This document shows, piece by piece, positions 10,780 to 22,570 of a DNA stretch of 64,000 bases. The stretch spans positions 15,577,219-15,641,218 of the forward strand of contig JAGMWU010000027.1 of assembly GCA_018697195.1 (NCBI GenBank), in the 5' to 3' direction. Every line of letters begins with the position of its first letter. Positions within the stretch are counted from its first letter, which is position 1. The notes under the pieces were generated by a model. It was not told the DNA's origin, made no database searches, and saw only the letters and a list, made by a program, of their open reading frames with translations. The position numbers and the translations under genes were made by a program. This DNA is from Certhia americana. Taxonomy: Eukaryota; Chordata; Aves; Passeriformes; Certhiidae.

Positions 10780-11570
10780 GGGGGATGCGCAATGACACAA
10801 ATGCTCCCTCACAACCAGGCGGCTGCCTGGATGTCCTCAACTCAACAACAGCAGGAGGCGGCGGAGTGGATTTGCACACCACAATAGAAGTAACTCTTCA
10901 AAACACTGATGTGCAGGTCATCCCATCAACAGCAAATGGACCCTTATGGTATGGACTCAGTGTTCTACTGATAGGGAGATCATCCACATCAAAACATGGC
11001 ATTTTTGTTCTGCCTGGACTAGTTGAAGGCAGATTATTTGGGTAATATTTGGATTATGGTGAAAATGTTAAGATCACCCATTAACATTCCACAAAGCACC
11101 CGATTGGCACAGTTAATTCCTTTTGAAGCCAAGGTTTCTAGACAAGGGGTCATGCAAAGGGGGGATGGAGGTTTTGGGTCAACAGGAACCCCTCAGGTAA
11201 TGTTTACGTTACCTGTATCAGGAGCAAAACCAATTAAACCTATTACTTTTCATCACCCTGATGGAGGAACTCTGGGCAAAAGGCGCACTGCTGGACACAG
11301 GTTCAGATGTCACCATTGTTCCCTCTTTTGCCTGGCCTGTAGCATGGCCTCTGGATACCCTGGAAACACCAGTTATGGGGGTGGAAGGAGTGCAACTAAC
11401 TTGAATTAGTAAAACACTCTTAACAGTGTAGGCTGAGGAAGAAAAACATGTTTGTGCCCAGGTGAAACCTTACATGATGAATACAACAATCTGGCTTCTG
11501 GGACGGGATGCACTGAGCCAAATGGGTTTCTGTCTCACCAATGAGGGTTTTTAGCAGTGGTCATTGGGGG
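10780..11570 (+). pseudogene. ERVK1 dUTPase-protease
   Basis: dUTPase motifs G-V-D-L-H-T-T near 10863 and L-L-I-G-R-S-S near 10970 lie in one frame, with the continuation I-P-x-x-T-R-L-A-Q-L-I-P-F near 11078 in another. The protease follows with L-D-T-G-S-D (DTG at 11294-11302) and L-L-G-R-D-A-L near 11500. The gag, dUTPase-pro, pol order is that of betaretroviruses. Several frameshifts and stops break it, although the protease triad itself is preserved. Confidence 0.82.
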
Positions 11571-11579
11571 ACGGCCAAT

Positions 11580-12630
11580 CCTAAAATTAAAATGGCTAAC
11601 AGAAACACCAATATGAGTTGACCAATGGCTGCTGTCTAAAGAAAAGCTTGCCCATGTTCACAAATGGGTTGATAAGCAATTGGAAAAGGGACATATTATG
11701 TCTTCTACAAGCCCATGGAATGTGCCCATCTTTACAGTCCCTAAAAAATCAGGAAAATGGAGATTGTTACATGACTTCAGAGCCATTAATGCTGTAATGC
11801 AAGATATGGGACCCCTGCAGCTTGGCCTACCTTCGCTCTCAATGTTACCTGTCAATTGTCAACTGATGATTATAGACTTAAAAGACTGCTTTTTCACAAT
11901 TCCTCTGCACAAGGATGATAGTGAGAAGTTTGCCTTCTCAGTGCCACCCATTAAAAAGGCAGAGCCAGCAAAGAGGTATCAATGGGTTGTATTGCCACAA
12001 GGAATACATAATTCCCCTATGATGTGCCAAATGTATGTTGCTTGGGCACTATCACTGCTGAGAAAACGGTATCCACAGTATCTTATCCATCATTACATGG
12101 ATGATATTCTGATAGCAGGAAAACACTTAGATGCAGAAAACTTGCTGCCTGTCTTACAGCAACAATTGCAGGAGTCAGGCCTTCAAATTGCCCCTGAAAA
12201 AGTCCAACAACAGGCCCCATGGAAATATTTGGGAATGCTTATTACTGAAGCCCAAATTCAGCCTCAAAAATTAACAATTTGTACAGAAATTTGGACTTTG
12301 ACAGATGCTCAAAAATTAATTGGAGACATACAGTGGATTCGTAATACCTGTGGCATAACTAATGAAGACCTTGAGCCCCTAATGCCATTATTAAGAAGGG
12401 GAAATCAGGCCAATTTGCTGTGTGAACTCACTAAAAAACAACAGAAGTCTCTGACTCAGATTGCCACTAAATTAGGTAATTCCTTTGCATATTGTTGGTC
12501 TCCTACTTTGCCATTGTATGTGGCTGTGCTGAAAAAGGAAAAACACGTGATGGTTATATTGATGCAGTGGGATGGCCAGGCTAAACAGTCACTAAAAATC
12601 CTGGAGTGGGGTTTTTTGCCATTCAATTAG
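11580..12630 (+). pseudogene. ERVK1 reverse transcriptase, longest clean RT in the window
   Basis: An uninterrupted 316-codon frame from 11680 covers RT fingers, palm and start of the thumb. Visible blocks: S-P-W-N-V-P-I-F-T-V near 11712, [12 protein letters not shown] near 11746, L-K-D-C-F-F-T-I-P near 11878, L-P-Q-G near 11992, and the catalytic Y-M-D-D at 12094-12105. It is the only RT here with an intact Y-x-D-D box. The frame is lost after 12630, before the connection domain, so no full pol can be made. Upstream protease and downstream RNase H share its orientation. Confidence 0.88.
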
Positions 12631-13646
12631 AACAAATCCTTGACCACACAAATGGAGGCTATAGCAAAAATTGTGATCAAGGCATGGAAATGGACATTGG
12701 AAATTGCAGGAATGGAGTCCCAAAATCATAACTTTAGTTGTTTTAACCTCCTGTTACATCAAACCCAGTTTGGCAGGGGAGCGTGGCTTAAAAAATGGGA
12801 TGGGTATGATGGATGAGGCTCTGAGATGTTCTTTAATCCATTGGAGTGACCATATGTGCTCTCTGGGCAGCATTCACAGGCCACATGGCTTGGAGCTGCT
12901 TCCAGAGGGCATCTGGTCCAGAGGCCTGAATCGAAAGATGAGGGGGCATGGCTAACTTAGCTAGATATAGAGTTTACCTGGGATAGGTGTCCAATTGTAG
13001 CTATGGGGCAGGGGCTTGACCTTATAAGTCTAAAGTTTCAGCTTCCTGCTCCCCAGGGTCCTAGGCCCACTCCTTGGTGCAGAGAATTTGGGCCTGTTTT
13101 TTTTAAATTTATCCCATCTAATTGGATGGCTACACAAAATATTCTTTTCCCATTTACAAAATATTACTTGCAATGGTCATTACAGAATTCATATACCTTA
13201 AAATGGGCATTGTTGAACTATCCAGGTCTTATTAGCACTCATTTTCCTCCTCATAAGCTTTTTTCTTTGCATCAACAGGTCGAAGAATTGCCTTGGTTAT
13301 CAAGGCAACTTGTAGAAGACCTCATGGTTTTTACTGATGCCAGTCAAAAAACTTCTAAAGCAGGTCTTACTTGGCAGGATAAAGGCAAATGGCTCAGTGA
13401 AATCCTTGAGGGGCCAGGGGAATCTTTGCCAATTCTTGAGTTACATGCTGTTATCAGAGTATTTGAAAAGTGGCCAAATGATCCCGTTAACATTGTTTCT
13501 GATTTTCTCTATGTAGTAGGTGTTGTTGAGCACATGGAGCGAGCATTGCTAAAAGAAATTCAAAACCAGCAGTTGTGGCAACTCTTTGCAGTTATGGCAG
13601 TTAATCAATTCTCGCACACAAGATTATTTTATCACCCATATACGAA
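12631..13646 (+). pseudogene. ERVK1 RT connection and RNase H
   Basis: The stretch 12631-13000 is broken RT connection sequence with many stops. From 13003 a 218-codon frame holds the end of the connection domain and RNase H: F-T-D-A-S with its Asp at about 13336, L-E-L-H-A-V near 13435, and V-S-D-F near 13498, the D-E-D catalytic set. The frame ends where solo LTR-A inserts at 13652, before the last RNase H helix. Confidence 0.8.
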
Positions 13647-13651
13647 GTCAG

Positions 13652-14418
13652 TGTCTTAGTTTGGAAGACAGGGGTGTCTGCTAGGGAAACAAAAACAGAA
13701 ACTTTCCTTGGACTGGTGAATACAAAACCTCCTCCTTCGGAATTGTTATAAATCTGAAACTAAAGGGGTCTCAGGCAAAGATGTGAGAGTAGGAATAACA
13801 ATTCTTTACTAGTGTGTCTAACAGGATAAATTAACAACAATAACTATAGCGTTAACAACAAACAGAACTAGGGAAAAAAACCAAACAACCCAGTCACAGT
13901 TTTCCTCTGGCACCTTCCCCCCTCCTGTACTGTTACAAGCTACTAGAGTGAGCAGCAGTCCCAGGGGATGAGATGTATCCGAGGCTCGGCGGTGGTAGCT
14001 GGAGCTGTAGAAAACGTTCCGGATAGGCAGGGGGTGCAGAACACAGCGTGGGGAAACCCCAAGCAAAACTGAAGAAGCAGCAGGTGCACGGCAAGGAGGC
14101 AGCAGCTCTCGGCAGGGCAGGGACAGACCAGGTTCCAAAATCCCGGGGGACACACAAAGAGATTGTGATGGGTCACTCTGAGCTGAGCTCCAGGTGAGGG
14201 ATGGTGAGATCTCGCTGCAGTCAAGAACTGAGCAGCCCTGTCAGTTCCCTCCAAGAGCAAAAACTCCCCAGAGGGAAGTCCAGGTGCCACCCTGTCCCTG
14301 ACTTAGCTGCTTCCTTTGTCTTTTCCAAGCACCCATTCGTACTCTTGAGCACCCAGCAATCAGCTTACAAGCAAGTTCTGGGAAAAAATTCTATAAGAAA
14401 ACAACCCAACCCCCAGCT
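13652..14418 (+). mobile_element. Solo LTR-A in ERVK1 pol, TSD GTCAG
   Basis: A 767-bp LTR-A beginning TGTCTTAG, flanked by a perfect 5-bp duplication GTCAG (13647-13651 and 14419-14423). The ERVK1 pol similarity resumes after it, so it is younger than ERVK1. Its last bases read CCAGCT where the 5258-5972 copy has CCAACA. Confidence 0.92.
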
Positions 14419-14423
14419 GTCAG

Positions 14424-15176
14424 TCTGGGCTAGCAGAAAGTCTGGCCTTAGGAAACGAGAAGGCTGACCAATTGGTGGCACCAGTTTGGGCGTCTGCTTC
14501 TCCCAACATTGGTAAGTTTGTCTAAGCCAGAAGAGCTCAAAAAATTCTCCCCAAAGTGCACAAGTTTTACACAAACTATTTGGAATCTCGTTGCAGGATG
14601 CTCAAGGAATTGTCACAACCTGTCTGCAATGTCAGAGTATTGGTGGCTTGGGTCCCGAGGTTAATCCTCACTGCCTAGGACCACTGCAATTATGGCAAAC
14701 TGATGTGACTATCTATGCTCCTTTTGGTCACTTTAAAGGCATTCATGTAGCTATAGATACTTTTTCTGCCATGGTTTGGGCCACTCCTATGACAAGCGAA
14801 GGGTCTCATGTCATTCCACACTGGCGAGGCTGTTTTGCTGTAATGGGCTTGCCTCAGAAAATCAAGATAAGACAGTGGGCCAGGGCATCTAGCTGGACAG
14901 ACCAAAGATTTCTTGTCTTGTTGGGGAGTGAAGCATAGCACAGGCACTCCAGGTAACTCCACAGGTCAAGCTATTATTGAAAGTGTAATAGGTATATACC
15001 CAAGTTTGTTAATCAAATCTCAACTATCTATGAGCACCTGGCCAAGGCTTTGCGGGGGAGGGAGGGGGAAGCTGCCTGAATCAACAGAGGTACTTTGAGC
15101 AAGATAAACATCATGCATCCTGTCTGCAGATAATGTAAAGGTTTTTGTGTATTTGCACAAGCCAGCGGGGAGTAAA
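14424..15176 (+). pseudogene. ERVK1 integrase, zinc and catalytic domains
   Basis: Resumes pol after solo LTR-A. The zinc domain keeps C-L-Q-C near 14621-14632, but the His pair region upstream is degraded. The catalytic core begins L-W-Q-T-D-V-T (first Asp at about 14702) and I-D-T-F-S near 14755. The region expected to hold the second Asp is altered around 14865, and T-G-Q-A-I-I-E, with the catalytic Glu, follows in another frame near 14965-14985. The assembly gap cuts it at 15177. Confidence 0.78.
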
Positions 15177-15576
15177 NNNNNNNNNNNNNNNNNNNNNNNN
15201 NNNNNNNNNNNNNNNNNNNNNNNNNNNNNNNNNNNNNNNNNNNNNNNNNNNNNNNNNNNNNNNNNNNNNNNNNNNNNNNNNNNNNNNNNNNNNNNNNNNN
15301 NNNNNNNNNNNNNNNNNNNNNNNNNNNNNNNNNNNNNNNNNNNNNNNNNNNNNNNNNNNNNNNNNNNNNNNNNNNNNNNNNNNNNNNNNNNNNNNNNNNN
15401 NNNNNNNNNNNNNNNNNNNNNNNNNNNNNNNNNNNNNNNNNNNNNNNNNNNNNNNNNNNNNNNNNNNNNNNNNNNNNNNNNNNNNNNNNNNNNNNNNNNN
15501 NNNNNNNNNNNNNNNNNNNNNNNNNNNNNNNNNNNNNNNNNNNNNNNNNNNNNNNNNNNNNNNNNNNNNNNNNNNN
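15177..15576. other. Assembly gap, 400 N
   Basis: Exactly 400 N, the same length as the gap at 37117-37516, so this is a placeholder rather than a measured length. Integrase lies on both sides. Confidence 0.99.
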
Positions 15577-15744
15577 TGGAACAGGAGATTCCCGGGCTGC
15601 CCAGCGCTGTTTTGCTTATTGCCGCTTGCTTAATAAAATAATTTTCTTAATTGGCTTGACTCTGTCGGATTGAATTAGACAACTAACTTATAACAAAAGG
15701 ACACATCAGGTACTGAAAGGGCTGCTTGATAAAAAAAAAAAAAA
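15577..15744 (+). mobile_element. 3' part of an unidentified LTR
   Basis: After the gap the sequence has AATAAAATAATTTTC near 15634 and then U5-like sequence before integrase resumes at about 15745. The gap therefore probably hides the rest of an LTR inserted in the ERVK1 integrase. Ends are not visible. An A tract sits at about 15731-15744. Confidence 0.45.
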
Positions 15745-16748
15745 ATGGGGGAGGATGGGCTGAGCCCACAGGACAGAGTGCTGAAAGCAGTTTATGCTAT
15801 CGATCATCTATGGTTAGTAGGTAATCGTAGTGACCCACAGGAAACACATTATTCAGGTTCGCAGCAAGATTCTGAATTGATACAGCAGCAGCCAAAAGTT
15901 TGTTTAAAAAAACCTATGAAAGTGTTGGAGTCTGGAATTATGAGAAATATTTCTTTGCATGTTTAAGAGATTTTAAGATCTCTGACAAACAGTGTTTTTA
16001 ACCTTTGTTCATGGAAAAAGGGCTTTTAAGCTCTGGAATGAAGCAGAGTTTTCAAGAATGTGTATTAGATAGTAGAAAAATGTGTAGGTGCATCACAGGG
16101 TGAGAATTTTAGATATAAGGGGTTTTAGGATGGGAAGCAGGTGAAGACAAGATGGAGAAGTCCACGTGGCTTTTGGGCTTCCTCTTTCTTCCTCATCTGC
16201 TCCATGTTCTGCAGTGAGATGGCACGTTATAGTTGGTTTAGAATAGAGTCTAACTTTCTAACATGGATAATAGTTATTGGAGAAGTATTATAAATACTGA
16301 TTAAGTGGATTGTAGTATAAATGTACACACCACCCTGTGTAGGTGGGATTCGGGGTTTTGTGCCTTGAACTGACCTGCAATGAAGAGCTCTTCTGGTCAG
16401 GAACAGAATGTATTGATAAGAAAGAATAAACAATGAATGAGAACAACAGAAGAGATGACTCACGGCCTTTCCTTTGATCTCGGGGCTGGGGGAAAACGAC
16501 TCTGTTTGCATTCTTGGGTCATGGAAAACAGATGGCGGAGAAAAACACACAAAAATATTTTTTATAAACCCAAGATGAAAGGGTTGTGGGAAGGACCTGC
16601 AGAGTTATTAATGTGGGGAAGGGGTTATGCTTGTGTCATTGCAGACAAAGGACCCCGATGGATACCAGCGAAGTGGGTTCATCCCTGGCTTGAGAAGGGC
16701 ACTCTGATCCCTAATATCACAAATGAACCAACAACCAACATTACCTGA
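15745..16748 (+). pseudogene. ERVK1 integrase C-terminal region, split by solo LTR-B
   Basis: 15745-15922 gives a helix and linker rich in Q and D. 16582-16748 gives W-E-G-P-A-E-L-L near 16590 and G-P-R-W-I-P-A-K-W-V near 16650, the DNA-binding C-terminal domain of ERVK integrase. The two halves flank LTR-B, and the K-P-M-K / M-K-G junction sits on the target duplication. The pol frame ends at about 16748, immediately before env. Confidence 0.85.
15923..16575 (+). mobile_element. Solo LTR-B in ERVK1 pol, TSD TGAAAG
   Basis: A 653-bp LTR beginning TGTTGGAGTCTG and ending ACCCAAGA, with a perfect 6-bp duplication TGAAAG (15917-15922 and 16576-16581). AATAAA near 16424 sets plus polarity. It is the same family as 55306-55920 (minus) and 58859-59576 (plus). 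Its 3' terminus is GA rather than the canonical CA in all copies. Confidence 0.93.
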
Positions 16749-18650
16749 AAATATCACTTGTCCACAGAAATGTGAAGGCTTTTGCTACTCTTGGTTAAGG
16801 CTAGAATGTGTGAGGTGTCGATTAGATAGGTGATATCAGTTTAGAGGAAGGAGCTTTCCAAGGTGTAATGAGTGTAGACATCGGCACACCCCAGAATTTA
16901 ATACCTGGGTAGTGTTATCCCAAGTGACAGGAACAACAGTTAATTCCCCTGAAATCTATAGGGAAGCGTTCAGCTTGTTTGAGTATCGGAAGCAATTGAG
17001 GCACGCTATTCAGTGGTATCATAATGACTCCAGAAGCTTGAGCAAAGAGAGAGGGAGAAAAAGATCAAGGCTATTGAATGTGGGAAAGGAATATTTATCC
17101 CTAGGACTTGGGGAGTTAGACCTGATCAGTGGGAACAAACGAAGTAGTGGTGGGAAGATAAGAACCAAAGAAGACGGAATAGGACAAGGGCGCAAAGAGC
17201 TAGAGGCACAGTCAGTTTAGATTTTGTCCCTGATCTCGTAGGGGAAGGATTTTTCACCAATCCTCAGGATGAAAAATAGTTTTAAACTAGATTTGTGGGG
17301 GTTTGGGAGTTTCTATTACTTGTAATATATAGTAGCATCAGTAGTACAGAAGAAGTTAACCCACCAGGATGTAATTGACAGTGTGGCTTGCTTGCGTCAA
17401 TGTTACTGGGGTGGATTCTTTTTGTTTCTCCTTAGCCATGCCAGGAGATTCTTTCTGTACATGTTTAATTGGTATCCCAATAAGTAATCTTACTGGTTCT
17501 GCAAAATGGGTAGGAACCAGAGGAAAGCCATACGTGGAAGCAAACAGATCTGATGCGGAAAATCACTGGTGTAACATAACCAAAGAAAGTAAAAAATTGG
17601 ACATATGCAAAAAATTGTGGATTTGGCCAAACAGAGAAGGCTTTCAAGCAGGTATGATAACACAGTCACTGAGTGAAAGTGGACTAGAGCCTCAGGAACT
17701 AGACCTGTTAGGGTCAGTACTTGGGAATTATTGCTTGTTTTTTAACTTTTTTAAAGCCAAGATCAACTGATATGAGCAACATCCTAGTCCCACATCCCAA
17801 AAATAATAGTGTCATCCTTAACCCAAATTCTCCATGGTACAAAAATGTAGCTGAATATTGCCACAATTGGACTTTTCCTGGAAGTGTTGGTGAAAATGGG
17901 ACTGTAAGAAAGCTACCACCAGGTATTTTTTTAATTTGTGGAGATAGGGCATGGGCCTCTATTCTGAGCAATTCATATGGTGAAACTTGTTATTTAGAAA
18001 AACTAGCCATGTTTGCCCCAGCATGCGTGAAATGCTGAATCAGACCATTTGGAGAGCAGGATATAGCAAAAGAACTAAAAGAGCAATCACAAGTTTGAGA
18101 TCTTATTGTGACAACAAAGTAGTGTTTTGGGGTGCTCCAGTATGAATAATAGCATCAGTTCTTATCCAGGTGTTGCTGCTCCTCAAGCTTTGGCTACGCT
18201 TAATAAGTTGGGATGCTGGATGGCCAAACAGCTAAACATAACTTCAGATATTTCAAATCAGATGTTCACTGATGTAGATAGGATTAGACATGGCACACTG
18301 CGGAATAGAGCTGCTATAGATTTTTTGTTTTTAGCACATGGGCACAGGTGTGAAGAATTTGAAGAGATGTGTTGTTTGACCCCCTCTGACCATTCTGTAT
18401 CCATTCAAAAGAAACTCAAACAATTACAAGATAACATGAAAAAGTTGACAAAATGCAAATGACTGGGGTTTGGATGAATGGTTTGAGGGTTGGGGAAATC
18501 ACTGGATGGTTGAAAGATATTATCACGGGAGCTTTGTTGTTACTATTAGTCATTATTATTCTGCTTTGTATTATTCCGCTTTGTATTATTCCATGCTTAA
18601 TGAGATTAGTGACCCCCTTGGTGGAAAATACAGTGAAAAGAGTTTTGCTA
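16749..18650 (+). pseudogene. ERVK1 env (surface and transmembrane subunits)
   Basis: Surface-subunit remnants lie at 16750-18110 in several frames, with a cysteine-bearing segment at 17375-17650 and another at 17721-18038. The transmembrane subunit occupies 18127-18462: a fusion-peptide-like V-A-A-P-Q-A-L-A-T-L near residues 16-25, a heptad region, an immunosuppressive-domain-like stretch at residues 58-73, and a C-X6-C-C motif (Cys 75, 82, 83). The membrane anchor is about 18530-18610 in another frame. This C-X6-C-C, covalently linked type is found in alpharetroviruses and gammaretroviruses, so the element joins betaretrovirus-type pol to that env type. Many stops make it inactive. Confidence 0.8.
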
Positions 18651-18672
18651 GTGCAAGAAGAAGAAGGGGGAA
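18651..18672 (+). promoter_or_regulatory. Polypurine tract of ERVK1
   Basis: A purine-rich run, GAAGAAGAAGGGGGAA, ends directly at the TG of the 3' LTR. It is the expected plus-strand primer site. Confidence 0.85.
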
Positions 18673-19043
18673 TTGTTGCAATGTATCTGAACAGCTTAGG
18701 CTATGGTGTGCTCCAGTCAAACTGTCTCTAGCTGTTTTTATCTGCACCTCTGGAATTCTTCAAGGTTACTGAAACATAAATTGTGCTAAATTGGGAAAGA
18801 AGAAGCTGAGAAACCTAATACCAAGACTACAAGAACTAGATAACGAAGGCCTATGCAGCACTGGACTGTAACCAATCATATTTCCTGAAAGGTGTGCGCA
18901 CAGCGTGTAAATGGCGCATGAACAAGACAGAGGCAGCAATCACATAATGCGTGATCATGTGTACAGTAGTTTCAGAATGTATAACTAGAGCATAATGCAA
19001 ACAATAAACTGGCTTCTGCATAATGACATTGATTCGTTGTTCA
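18673..19043 (+). mobile_element. ERVK1 3' LTR (LTR-L)
   Basis: 371 bp, TGTTGCAATGTATCTG to TTGTTCA, preceded by a polypurine tract and containing AATAAA near 19002. The same family occurs split at 5199-6277. No matching 5' LTR is present upstream of gag in this window. Confidence 0.88.
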
Positions 19044-19103
19044 GTTGACCTGAACTCCTGCATGTTGGCTCCCCTTGGCACTGTGCCTGGCACACAACTC
19101 CTG

Positions 19104-19106
<3 letters not shown>

Positions 19107-19150
<44 letters not shown>
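19107..19150. repeat. (AC)n microsatellite
   Basis: About 22 uninterrupted AC units, with further CA-rich sequence to about 19225. Confidence 0.97.
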
Positions 19151-19153
<3 letters not shown>

Positions 19154-19289
19154 CCTCATATCCTTGCACATACGTGGCCCCTGACACACATATATGCCAC
19201 ATACCCAAGCACACACACACAGACCCTTACACCCCCCTGCCCCCCCTGTTGTGCTGCTAGCACCCCACCACGGCTAGCTGGAAGTCCCT

Positions 19290-20420
19290 GCTAGTCACAT
19301 GCATTCCCATGCCTTGCATTTCCTTGCTTTCCCCTCTGTGGCCTTCCTTCAGCCTGCCTTTTCTCCACTGCCTTGCACTGACTTACTCATCCATCCCCAA
19401 CTGGACATCCTTACCCATTTGTCCATGTCTGGCCTTGCCCTTCCTTCTCCTTCTAGGACTTTGATTGCCTTGTCTTGCAAAGCCAACACTTGCCTTGCCT
19501 TGCCCTTGAACCCCTCCCTTGACTTGCATTACCTTCCTCACTCCTCCCCCACCAGGAATTCAAGACCCCTTTTATATGACATTTCATGGCCTTGCCCTGC
19601 CCTGTCTACACCTCCTATGACTCTCAAAGTTCTCATGTATCCCCAGTGTTTCAGAATCACATGAGAGGAAGTCCAGGGGAGGACACATGCTGCCACACTC
19701 AGCTTTTCTATGGCACCAATTTTTGCATGTCTTGGATTTTGGATGGGCAGTTAACATTTGTCCCTTGGGCTCCAGTACCAGAATAACATCTTTTGCATAT
19801 GAAGGAAATCAGGTAGGCCAAGTGTTTTAGGTGCAGATTAGAGATGGTCCATGTGAGATCAAGGCTGGACAGAGCAGTCTGTCCTGGCCACTTTTGTATA
19901 CCACCAATCTTTGAATGTACCTCTCACCTACCTTGCCTTGCCTTGGCAACCCACCAGTTTCCTTGCCTTGCCCTGATAACCCTCTCGAGACTGCATTCCC
20001 TTGCCTGCCCATGCCCCACCCTTGACCTGCCTGCTGCTTTCCTCCAGTGTCTTGCCTTGCCTAGCCCTTCCTGTTTCTGCCTGGAATTTGCATCACTGGG
20101 ATTACTTTCCTATGCCCAGCTATGCCAATAACTTCTGGGCTTCTGGGCCTTCTCTCGCCTATCACTCTATTTGCTTTCCCCTCACTGCTCTGGCCTTACT
20201 TAACTCTCCCCTGACTTGCCTACAATTGCCTACACTTGGTTTGCATTGCCTTGCTTACATGGAAAGCAAGGTAAAGAGTGATAGGCAAGGCAAAGTAAAG
20301 CAAGGAAGTTGTTGGTAGGGTGAGGCAAGGCAGGTGTAGGGAAGCAAAGTAAGTGTAGTCTAGGAAAATCTAGGCAAGGTACTGAAGGCAGGGCAAGGCC
20401 AAGTAACTCAGAGTGCCTTT
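19290..20420. repeat. Degenerate CCTTG-type repeat with a strand switch
   Basis: About 1.1 kb with no gene. From 19290 to about 20255 the plus strand carries many CCTTGC/CTTGCC words. From about 20260 to 20400 it carries the complement, GCAAGG/GGCAAGG. The switch near 20258 has complementary arms. Open frames here are low-complexity artefacts. Confidence 0.75.
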
Positions 20421-21189
20421 CCTTGAGAAGCAAAGAATAGTGCCAGTGTTGGTGGAGAAGATGTTAAAGTACCATGGAGAGGTATCGTCCAGCAAGACAT
20501 TTCTCTCCTGTCCCCTTCTGTGTGGGAGCAATTGTTGGGCACATGCAATACTAGAGGTGGTATGCAACTTTTGCTTGGTAAGTTCCCGAACGAGAATGAC
20601 AATGCTTTTTCATGGGAAGGAAAGCATGTAACCCCAGTGTTGGAGGTGCAGAGAAGGTGAAGGGTGGCAGCAGCAACTTTCAGTCCTGGCATATTTGGTA
20701 TTGAAGCACTGCCTCAATTTGTAAAATTGTGGAGTCAGTATTTGTGAGGACTGGATCAGATGGGATGGATAATGATTTGGCCCAGGCTCTGTATTCAGAC
20801 AGTATTAACATGAGGTCATGGGAAAAGAGATACTGAAAGAAGGTTACCCAGGAGTGGGTCAGGTCTCAAGTTCTACCTCTCTGTTAGTTTGGAATGGCCT
20901 GGTCCCTGTCCTGGGTACAGGATTGGAAACCTGCCCTCAGGCCGCAAAAGCAGCTCCCTGTGCCATCTGATGATGTCACTGCATGGATTGCCCCCTCTGC
21001 CCCTCAGCTTTCCCTCCCGGCGGCAGTGAACACCCCGCCTCTTCCCCTGCTGACGGTGGAAGTTGTGGCTGCTGCTGAACAGGCAGCAGTGGCGGTGCTG
21101 GCAGCTGCGTGGACAGGTTAGAACACGGTGACGGTAGAGATGCTGCAGGGGGCGTGATTTCTTTAACCCCTCAGTCTGTTCCGCCTGTG

Positions 21190-21490
21190 CAGGCGGCGGT
21201 ACCAACACTCTCCTCCGTCAATACAAGGGTAACACCAGGACCTGCTTCGCTCCCAACACTGCAGCTTGCTCAGCCCACCCCGCCCGTTTAGGGGGTGGTG
21301 ATGACACCTCCCTTAGTGGCTCTGGGGGTGGTACCAGTTGTTGCTTCACCACTAACGTCACAACCCTCCCCGTCCATTCTGGGGGTGGTGCCAATGCTCT
21401 CCTCTGTCGATAAGGGGGTAGTGCCGGGACCTGCTTTGCTCCCAACACCACAGCTCACTCAGCCTGCCCAGGCGGTGGTGCCAATGACTC
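21190..21490 (+). repeat. Degenerate ~188-bp repeat in the proline-rich gag region
   Basis: Segments starting near 21202 and 21390 share CTCTCCTC, GGGACCTGCTT and CTCAGCC blocks in the same order at an offset of about 188 bp, and code for similar P/V/L-rich peptides. An internal duplication. Confidence 0.6.
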
Positions 21491-22570
21491 CCTCATGACA
21501 CCTCAGGGGGTGGTGTTGGTTGCTGCCTTGCATCCAGCGTCAGCTCCTGCCCTGCCCGCAGGGAGGGGGGCTGCTGCCCTGCTATCTGCAGGCGGGCCCC
21601 CCCATCAGTGACTTTAGCTGTCACATCTTCATCCATCAGCTGAGCACCATTTCCACCGGATCCATCTTCGCCCGACATCATCGATACCAGAGATGACCAA
21701 CGATCTTCCTTTCATGCCTCTGTGTCATGGGGTCGACACTGTGGTGCACCTTCGATCTCTCCCCGGAGTCACCTTTGGACACACCCTCCATGTTTGGTCA
21801 CTGTTAGACTGAAAAATATTTGTAGTTTCTTGGAGGCAGTCAAGCAATGGCCTTTGCAACAAGGGGACTGGGACTTGTTGGAGCAACTGGGAAGGCCTTG
21901 GGGTGGTGTCCAAAGTGAGGAAGGGGTAGAAGACAGCATTCAGATGAATGATTGTGGGTCTGATTCAGCCTTTGGGGAAGGGACACAGCAAAGCTGTGGA
22001 AGTGAGGCTCAGCCAAAGGGGGAGGCTCAGGCCATTCCTATTTTCAAAGCTGTCTCTAATACAGGGAAGCATGATAGACATGAGGTAATTGCCTGGCGTG
22101 CAGTCCAAGATTTGCAAGATAAAGTTGCACAATATGGGCTTGGTTCTACACAGGTGATGCAAATCATCAGAGTATTGAATACAGATTTGCTAGCCCCATA
22201 TGACATTAAGCATATAGCCCAAGTGTTGTTTCAACCTGTGCAATTCAAAGTGTTTGAAGATAATTGGAGACAGATGGCTGACAGAGTAGCTCTTGAAAAT
22301 ATGCAGCACCCTCAGATGGATCCCAGGTTTGGCGTGGGAACCAATGCCCTTATGAGTCAGAAGGCTTTTGCTAATCCTGATCTTCAGGCTATCTAGGACC
22401 CTCTGGTTCTTGAACAGTGTCAAAAAATAGGCTTTGCAGCATTGGTGAAAACTATAGAAGCAGCTGCTCCCAAGCTGAGATATGTAAAAATAACTAAGGG
22501 TCTCCGACAAACATTCTTGCCATTCATAGAGAAAGTGACAGCAGCCTTGGAAAAGCAGGTAGAGGATGAG

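Noticed and set aside
15145..15641. Open frames spanning the N runs at 15177-15576 and 37117-37516
   Set aside because: They exist only because N does not translate to stops; there is no sequence there.
19075..19260. Open frame across the CA repeat
   Set aside because: Encodes only a His-Thr dipeptide run from the microsatellite.
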